Origin: Rhizobium metallidurans
GTDB taxonomy: Bacteria > Pseudomonadota > Alphaproteobacteria > Rhizobiales > Rhizobiaceae
DNA length: 64,000 nt
Reading direction: 5' to 3'
Assembly (NCBI RefSeq): GCF_014196505.1
Contig: NZ_JACIDW010000011.1
Coordinates: forward strand, 1-64,000
Part shown: positions 58,979 to 64,000 of the stretch, one piece after another
Numbering within the stretch: position 1 is the first letter of the stretch
Layout of the letters: each line of letters starts with the position of its first letter
The notes under the pieces: generated by a model
What the model was told of the DNA's origin: nothing
What the model saw: the letters and a program-made list of their open reading frames with translations, nothing else
The model's database searches: none
Position numbers and translations under genes: made by a program

Positions 58979-59784
58979 TGTTCCGCTATCGCATGATCGT
59001 CGAATATGACGGCTCGCAATATGTCGGCTGGCAGCGGCAGGAGAATGGTCCCTCGGTGCAAGGCGCGATCGAGAAGGCCATCCTGTCGGCCAGCGGCGAT
59101 GTGGTGTCGATCCGCGGTGCAGGCCGCACCGATTCCGGCGTGCATGCCATGGGCCAGGTCGTCCATGCCGACCTCTCCAGGGAATGGTCGCCCTTCAAGC
59201 TGCAGAACGCGCTGAACGCGCATCTGAGGCTGGCAGGCGAGCGCGTCGCGATCCTCGATGTGACAAGCGCCAGCGAATTCTTCGACGCACGGTTCTCGGC
59301 GCTGCGCCGCCACTATCTTTACCGCATCATCAGCCGCCGTGCGCCGCTGGCGCTGGAGGCCGGCAAGGCATGGTTCGTGGCGAAGACCATGGATCACGAG
59401 GTCATGCACGCCGCCGCCCAGACGCTGGTGGGAAAGCACGATTTCACCACCTTCCGCTCCGCCCATTGCCAGGCCAACAGCCCGGTGCGCACGCTCGACC
59501 GTCTGGATGTGACGCGATCAGGCGATCTCATCGAAATCCGCGCCACCGCGCAAAGCTTCCTGCACAACCAGATCCGCTCCTTCGCCGGCACGCTGAAGCT
59601 CGCGGGCGAGGGGCGCTGGACGCCGGATGATGTGCGCGCGGCGCTGGAGGCGAGGGACCGCAAGGCCTGCGGCCCGGTCGCTCCGCCCGACGGGCTCTAT
59701 TTCATGCAGGTCGATTATCCCGACGTGATCGTCGACCGCAGACAGGAAACGGAAACAACCGATGACGACGACGATCTATCATAA
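58978..59784 (+). CDS. truA: tRNA pseudouridine synthase A
   Basis: The 268-residue protein has the catalytic Asp in [15 protein letters not shown] and the conserved FHSAH-type [11 protein letters not shown] region. It makes pseudouridine at tRNA positions 38-40. Its end overlaps the arsC start by 23 bases in another frame; the last residues are acidic ([10 protein letters not shown]). Confidence 0.95.
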   Translation: MFRYRMIVEYDGSQYVGWQRQENGPSVQGAIEKAILSASGDVVSIRGAGRTDSGVHAMGQVVHADLSREWSPFKLQNALNAHLRLAGERVAILDVTSASEFFDARFSALRRHYLYRIISRRAPLALEAGKAWFVAKTMDHEVMHAAAQTLVGKHDFTTFRSAHCQANSPVRTLDRLDVTRSGDLIEIRATAQSFLHNQIRSFAGTLKLAGEGRWTPDDVRAALEARDRKACGPVAPPDGLYFMQVDYPDVIVDRRQETETTDDDDDLS

Positions 59785-60163
59785 TCCCGCCTGCGGCACC
59801 TCGCGCAACGTGCTGGCCATGATCCGCCAGTCGGGCGAGGAACCGGTTATCATCGAATATCTGAAGAACACGCCGCGCCGCGAGACGCTGGTCGCGCTGA
59901 TCGCCGAAATGGGCATCCCCGCCCGCGCGCTGCTCAGGGAGAAGGGCACGCCCTACCACGACCTCGGCCTTGCCGATCCGGATCTCGACGACGAACACCT
60001 CCTCGACGCCATGCTCGCCCACCCGATCCTCATCAACCGCCCGATCGTCCGGACCGCCAAAGGCACTCGCCTCTGTCGCCCGTCGGAAGTCGTGCTGGAA
60101 ATCCTGGAGAACCCGATCGGCGTCTTCACCAAGGAAGACGGCGAGATCGTCGGCGGCCCTTAA
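59762..60163 (+). CDS. arsC: Arsenate reductase, ArsC (glutaredoxin-type) family
   Basis: The 133-residue protein has the active-site Cys in [10 protein letters not shown] (C11) and the anion-binding arginines in LLREKG and NRPIVRT with RLCRP. It reduces arsenate to arsenite using glutathione and glutaredoxin. No arsR or arsenite pump is adjacent. It overlaps truA by 23 bases and the converging Yip1-like gene by four bases. Confidence 0.9.
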   Translation: MTTTIYHNPACGTSRNVLAMIRQSGEEPVIIEYLKNTPRRETLVALIAEMGIPARALLREKGTPYHDLGLADPDLDDEHLLDAMLAHPILINRPIVRTAKGTRLCRPSEVVLEILENPIGVFTKEDGEIVGGP

Positions 60164-60756
60164 ACCGGGTAGATCCCCAGGAACCGCTGCATGAATTCCG
60201 ACAGCATCAGCGCCGGCACGAACAGCACGAGGGTCATCGCGCCGATCAGCGGGCCGTTGCCGTTGAAGATCATCCTGAGGATGCGGGCGATGGCGAAGAC
60301 CTGGGCCAGCATGAAGGCGAGCAGCAGCAGCGAGACGATGCCGATCGTGCCGGGCAAGAAGAACACCAGCGCCAGCAGCAGGCCGTTGATATAGGAGAGC
60401 GGCACGCCCAGCCAGTTGACGCTGACGATCACATGGCCGAAGCGCTCGCCTTTCTTCATGATCAGCAGCAGCAGGCCTGCCAGCACCAGCGGCACGAACC
60501 AGTTCGCCGCCTCCACCAGCCCCAGGCGAAAATAGAAGACCGGGCTGACATCCGTTTGCGGCGGCATCGTGCGCAGGAAGGATTCGCGCCACCAGAGCCA
60601 CGAAATCCCCATCGGCGGCAGGCACCAGACGAAGGCCCAGAAGGAGCGGTTGACGCCCCGGTCCGACATGTCGAGAAAGCGGAAGCCGGCCGGATCCATT
60701 CGGATCAGCAACCAGAGGCCGGCCAGATAATATTGGACTTCCCTAAATCCCGGCAT
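60160..60756 (-). CDS. Yip1-like integral membrane protein
   Basis: Starting at 60756 ([20 protein letters not shown]) gives 198 residues with about five hydrophobic helices (from [18 protein letters not shown] to [16 protein letters not shown]). This resembles the bacterial Yip1-domain or related membrane family. The function is unknown. Its start overlaps the end of dapE by 14 bases, so it is translated from the dapD-dapE transcript. Confidence 0.65.
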   Translation of the reverse strand: MPGFREVQYYLAGLWLLIRMDPAGFRFLDMSDRGVNRSFWAFVWCLPPMGISWLWWRESFLRTMPPQTDVSPVFYFRLGLVEAANWFVPLVLAGLLLLIMKKGERFGHVIVSVNWLGVPLSYINGLLLALVFFLPGTIGIVSLLLLAFMLAQVFAIARILRMIFNGNGPLIGAMTLVLFVPALMLSEFMQRFLGIYPV

Positions 60757-61936
60757 TCTCGAACCAGCGCGCGATGAAGGTTTCATAGACGACGGTCAGC
60801 CGCTCGAGGTCATCAACCACGACGCGTTCGTCGACCATGTGCATGGTTTGACCCACGAGGCCGAACTCGACGACGGGGCAATAATCCTTGATGAAGCGCG
60901 CATCCGACGTGCCGCCCGTGGTCGACAGCGCCGGCGACTGGCCTGTCACGCTTTCGATCGCCGAAGACAGCGAGGCGATCAGCGCGTTGTTGCGCGTGAG
61001 GAAGACGTGGCTCGGGCGCTCCGCCCAGACGAGATCGTATTTGAACGGAGCACGACCCGGCCGGAGCACGCCTTCGGAGGCGGCGGCGTCGAGGCGGCGG
61101 ATGATCTCCTGTTGCAGCGTTTCCGCCGTCCAGGTGTCGTTGAAGCGGATGTTGAAGCTCGCCGTCGCCTTGGCCGGAACCACGTTCGTCGCTGGATTGC
61201 CGACATCGACGGTCGTCACTTCGAGGTTGGAAGGCTGGAAGTTCTCGGTGCCGGCATCGAAGGGCGGGTGCATCAATGCCTGCGTCAATTGCAGGATGCC
61301 GCGCACGGCGTTATCGGCCAGATGCGGGTAGGCGGCATGCCCCTGCACGCCATGGGCGGTGATCTTGCCCGTCAGCGATCCGCGGCGGCCGATCTTGATC
61401 ATATCGCCTAGCTTGTTCGGGTTGGTCGGCTCGCCGACAAGGCAGGCATCCCAGCGCTCGCCGCGCTCGGCCGCCCATTGCAGAAGCTTGATCGTGCCGT
61501 TGATGGCGGGACCTTCCTCGTCACCGGTGATCAGGAAGGACACGGATCCATCAGGCGCGCCATGCTTTTCGATATGGCGGGCGATCGCGGCCACGAAGCA
61601 GGCGATGCCGCCCTTCATGTCGACCGCGCCACGGCCGAACAGCTCGCCGCCCGCTATCTCGGCGGCAAAGGGCGGATGCGTCCACGCGCCTTCGTCGCCC
61701 ACGGGCACGACATCGGTATGGCCTGCAAACATCAGGTGCGGGCCGTCATTGCCGAGCCGGGCGTAAAGGTTCTCGATATCCGGCGTGCCCGGCTCAGTCG
61801 CCTTGACCTTGTCGACCTTGAAGCCGAGCGGCGACAGCATGGCTTCCAGCGCCGAAAGCGCGCCGCCTTCGGCGGGCGTAACGGATGGGCAGCGGATCAG
61901 GGTCTGGAGATTGGCAATGGGATCGGTAGCGGTCAT
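60743..61936 (-). CDS. dapE: Succinyl-diaminopimelate desuccinylase
   Basis: The start at 61936 ([25 protein letters not shown]) gives 397 residues. The M20 peptidase metal motifs are [23 protein letters not shown] and [13 protein letters not shown]. It releases LL-diaminopimelate for lysine and peptidoglycan. It lies 157 bases after dapD, beyond two hairpins. Confidence 0.96.
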   Translation of the reverse strand: MTATDPIANLQTLIRCPSVTPAEGGALSALEAMLSPLGFKVDKVKATEPGTPDIENLYARLGNDGPHLMFAGHTDVVPVGDEGAWTHPPFAAEIAGGELFGRGAVDMKGGIACFVAAIARHIEKHGAPDGSVSFLITGDEEGPAINGTIKLLQWAAERGERWDACLVGEPTNPNKLGDMIKIGRRGSLTGKITAHGVQGHAAYPHLADNAVRGILQLTQALMHPPFDAGTENFQPSNLEVTTVDVGNPATNVVPAKATASFNIRFNDTWTAETLQQEIIRRLDAAASEGVLRPGRAPFKYDLVWAERPSHVFLTRNNALIASLSSAIESVTGQSPALSTTGGTSDARFIKDYCPVVEFGLVGQTMHMVDERVVVDDLERLTVVYETFIARWFENAGI

Positions 61937-61990
61937 GACAGTGGAACTATCCGGCGGTAATGGCAAAGAAAAGGCAAGGAAGAGTTGCGC

Positions 61991-62081
61991 CCGGTGAAAG
62001 CCGCGTCCGGCTTTCACCGGCTCGATATCGGGCGGAAACCGGTGCGTTGCCGCGCATGGGATCGTTCACGCGCGGCACCGG
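61991..62081 (-). terminator. Tandem hairpins between dapD and dapE
   Basis: A 13-base-pair stem (CCGGTGAAAGCCG, 61991-62003, with its inverse at 62008-62020) closes a four-base loop. A second hairpin built on GCCGCGCGTG and CATGCGCGGC lies between about 62052 and 62081 and pairs with one G-U. No T-run follows, so partial termination or mRNA processing between the two dap genes is likely. Confidence 0.5.
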
Positions 62082-62093
62082 ATCGGGTCTTGA

Positions 62094-62954
<861 letters not shown>

Positions 62955-63142
62955 GAGAATTCCTTAAACTTCGATCTTTATCGTTGGAGGCGAGGGCCTC
63001 CGGGAATTGTGATTGGCGGGATGCGATCTGCTCTATCGCATGCAGGGCTAAAATGGAATGATTTTTCGGGACGGCCGGGTTCCCGATCACGGCTGCGCAA
63101 CGACATACGGCAGGTGCTGCCGCAGGACTGAAAGGCATTGGA

Positions 63143-64000
63143 ATGACAAAGGCGAAAAACGGCAGGTTGCGGCGCAAGGACGGCGTCTGGGATCCGTTGA
63201 AATCAAGCGAGACAGACAAGCAGCGCGCCGAAGCCGTGCCGAAAACGCCGCAGACCCTGTCGCCGGCCTATCGCCTTGCCTATGCCGATCAGGACTTCCT
63301 GTGCCGCGAGGAACTGCGGCCGATCCGCCTGCAACTGGAGCTGCTGAAGCCCGAGATGCTGCTCACCGAGCTCGGCATCAAGTCGACCGTCGTGATGTTC
63401 GGCGGCGCCCGTATTCCGGCGCCCGGCCAGAGCGCCTGGGCTGCCCGCAACGAAACCCAGCGCACCAATCTGGAAGCGGCGTCCGTCTATTACGACGAGG
63501 CGCGCAAGTTCGCCCGCCTGTGCTCGAAACACGCCGCCGGCTTCGATTTCCACGAATATGTCGTCGTGACCGGCGGCGGTCCGGGCGTGATGGAGGCGGG
63601 TAACCGGGGTGCCGCCGACGAGGGCGCGCCCTCCATCGGTCTCAACATCGTGCTGCCGCATGAGCAGGCGCCGAACGTCTATGTGACGCCGGAACTCAGC
63701 TTCAACTTCCACTACTTCGCCATCCGCAAGATGCATTTCATGATGCGCGCCAAGGCGATCGCCGTCTTCCCGGGCGGCTTCGGCACGCTGGACGAATTCT
63801 TCGAGTGCCTGACGCTGATCCAGACAGGCCGCATGGAAAAGATGCCGCTCATCCTCTTCGGTGAAAAATTCTGGAAAAGCATCGTCAATTTCGACGCGCT
63901 TGCCGAATTCGGCACGATCGCGCCCGACGACGTCAACCTGATCAGCTTCGTCGACACCGCCGACGCCGCTTGGAAGATCATTCAGGAATTCTACGAGCAC
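63143..64000 (+). CDS. LOG-family protein (TIGR00730-type), cut by window end
   Basis: The frame opens at ATG 63143 (MTKAKNGRLRRKDGVWDPLK) and runs without a stop for 286 codons to the window edge. The LOG motifs are GGGPGVMEAGNRGA and PGGFGTLDEFFE. Many members are cytokinin-riboside monophosphate phosphoribohydrolases; larger ones such as this, with an N-terminal extension of about 80 residues, may instead act on nucleotides (PpnN-like). The C-terminus is not visible. Confidence 0.85.
   Translation, partial: MTKAKNGRLRRKDGVWDPLKSSETDKQRAEAVPKTPQTLSPAYRLAYADQDFLCREELRPIRLQLELLKPEMLLTELGIKSTVVMFGGARIPAPGQSAWAARNETQRTNLEAASVYYDEARKFARLCSKHAAGFDFHEYVVVTGGGPGVMEAGNRGAADEGAPSIGLNIVLPHEQAPNVYVTPELSFNFHYFAIRKMHFMMRAKAIAVFPGGFGTLDEFFECLTLIQTGRMEKMPLILFGEKFWKSIVNFDALAEFGTIAPDDVNLISFVDTADAAWKIIQEFYEH

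Overview
The window is a high-GC (roughly 60-65%) chromosomal segment of an alphaproteobacterium of the family Rhizobiaceae (Sinorhizobium/Ensifer, Rhizobium, Agrobacterium or Shinella type). I base this on gene order and protein character. Examples are metK-trmB next to a PhrR/PraR-type regulator, the chain lnt-corC-ybeY-phoH-miaB, a Mur-type Fur protein, the cluster glnD-mutS-malic enzyme-olsB, the block lptC-lptA-lptB-rpoN-hpf-ptsN, ornithine-lipid genes, and rhizobial intergenic mosaic repeats. Nearly everything is core housekeeping DNA. I see no rRNA, tRNA, prophage, integrase, insertion sequence or CRISPR array.

Layout. 0.2-9.9 kb: hemW, rdgB, a VOC protein, rph, hrcA, a GFA-domain protein, grpE, a nucleoside hydrolase, an Hsp20 with its DUF1150 partner, trmB and metK; two RpoH-like promoters sit before grpE and the Hsp20 gene. 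10-22.6 kb: a long, mostly minus-strand run with a PraR-type regulator, lnt, corC-like, ybeY, phoH, miaB, a BrnT/BrnA toxin-antitoxin pair, an olsA-type acyltransferase, mur, rimI, tsaB, a NifU-domain Fe-S scaffold, a universal stress protein, a cupin and trpS. 22.6-24.4 kb: a patch that looks inserted between trpS and murJ, holding a VOC gene, a repeat, a hairpin-rich stretch of about 0.4 kb with no convincing gene, and a small secreted M15-like protein. 24.4-35.9 kb: murJ, glnD, an orphan 91-residue gene, mutS, malic enzyme and olsB. 35.9-43.7 kb: a hybrid histidine kinase, lspA, two RNA-methyltransferase-type genes, a CoxG-like protein, an acetyltransferase, an HtrA-like protein that has lost all three catalytic residues, a LapA-like membrane protein and ihfB. 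43.7-50.1 kb: sppA, the LPS-export genes lptCAB, rpoN, hpf and ptsN. 50-57 kb: a membrane chemoreceptor, ribokinase, rmuC and a soluble globin-coupled chemoreceptor. 56.7-64 kb: def, a FitA/FitB-type toxin-antitoxin pair, fmt, truA, arsC, a Yip1-like membrane protein, dapE, dapD and a LOG-family gene cut by the window end.

Functional themes. Envelope biogenesis is strong: lipoprotein maturation (lnt, lspA), lipid II flipping (murJ), LPS export (lptABC), ornithine lipid synthesis (olsB then olsA) and diaminopimelate supply (dapD, dapE). Nitrogen signalling is represented by glnD, rpoN and ptsN. Translation and RNA maturation are represented by trmB, miaB, tsaB, truA, fmt, def, rph, ybeY and hpf. 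Protein quality control under heat stress is represented by hrcA, grpE and Hsp20.

No clearly new multi-gene system stands out. The best leads are the triad-less HtrA-like protein (41834-42739), the structured intergenic stretch near 23.37-23.65 kb, the 117-bp three-arm palindrome between glnD and murJ, and the two toxin-antitoxin operators whose palindromes can be read directly.
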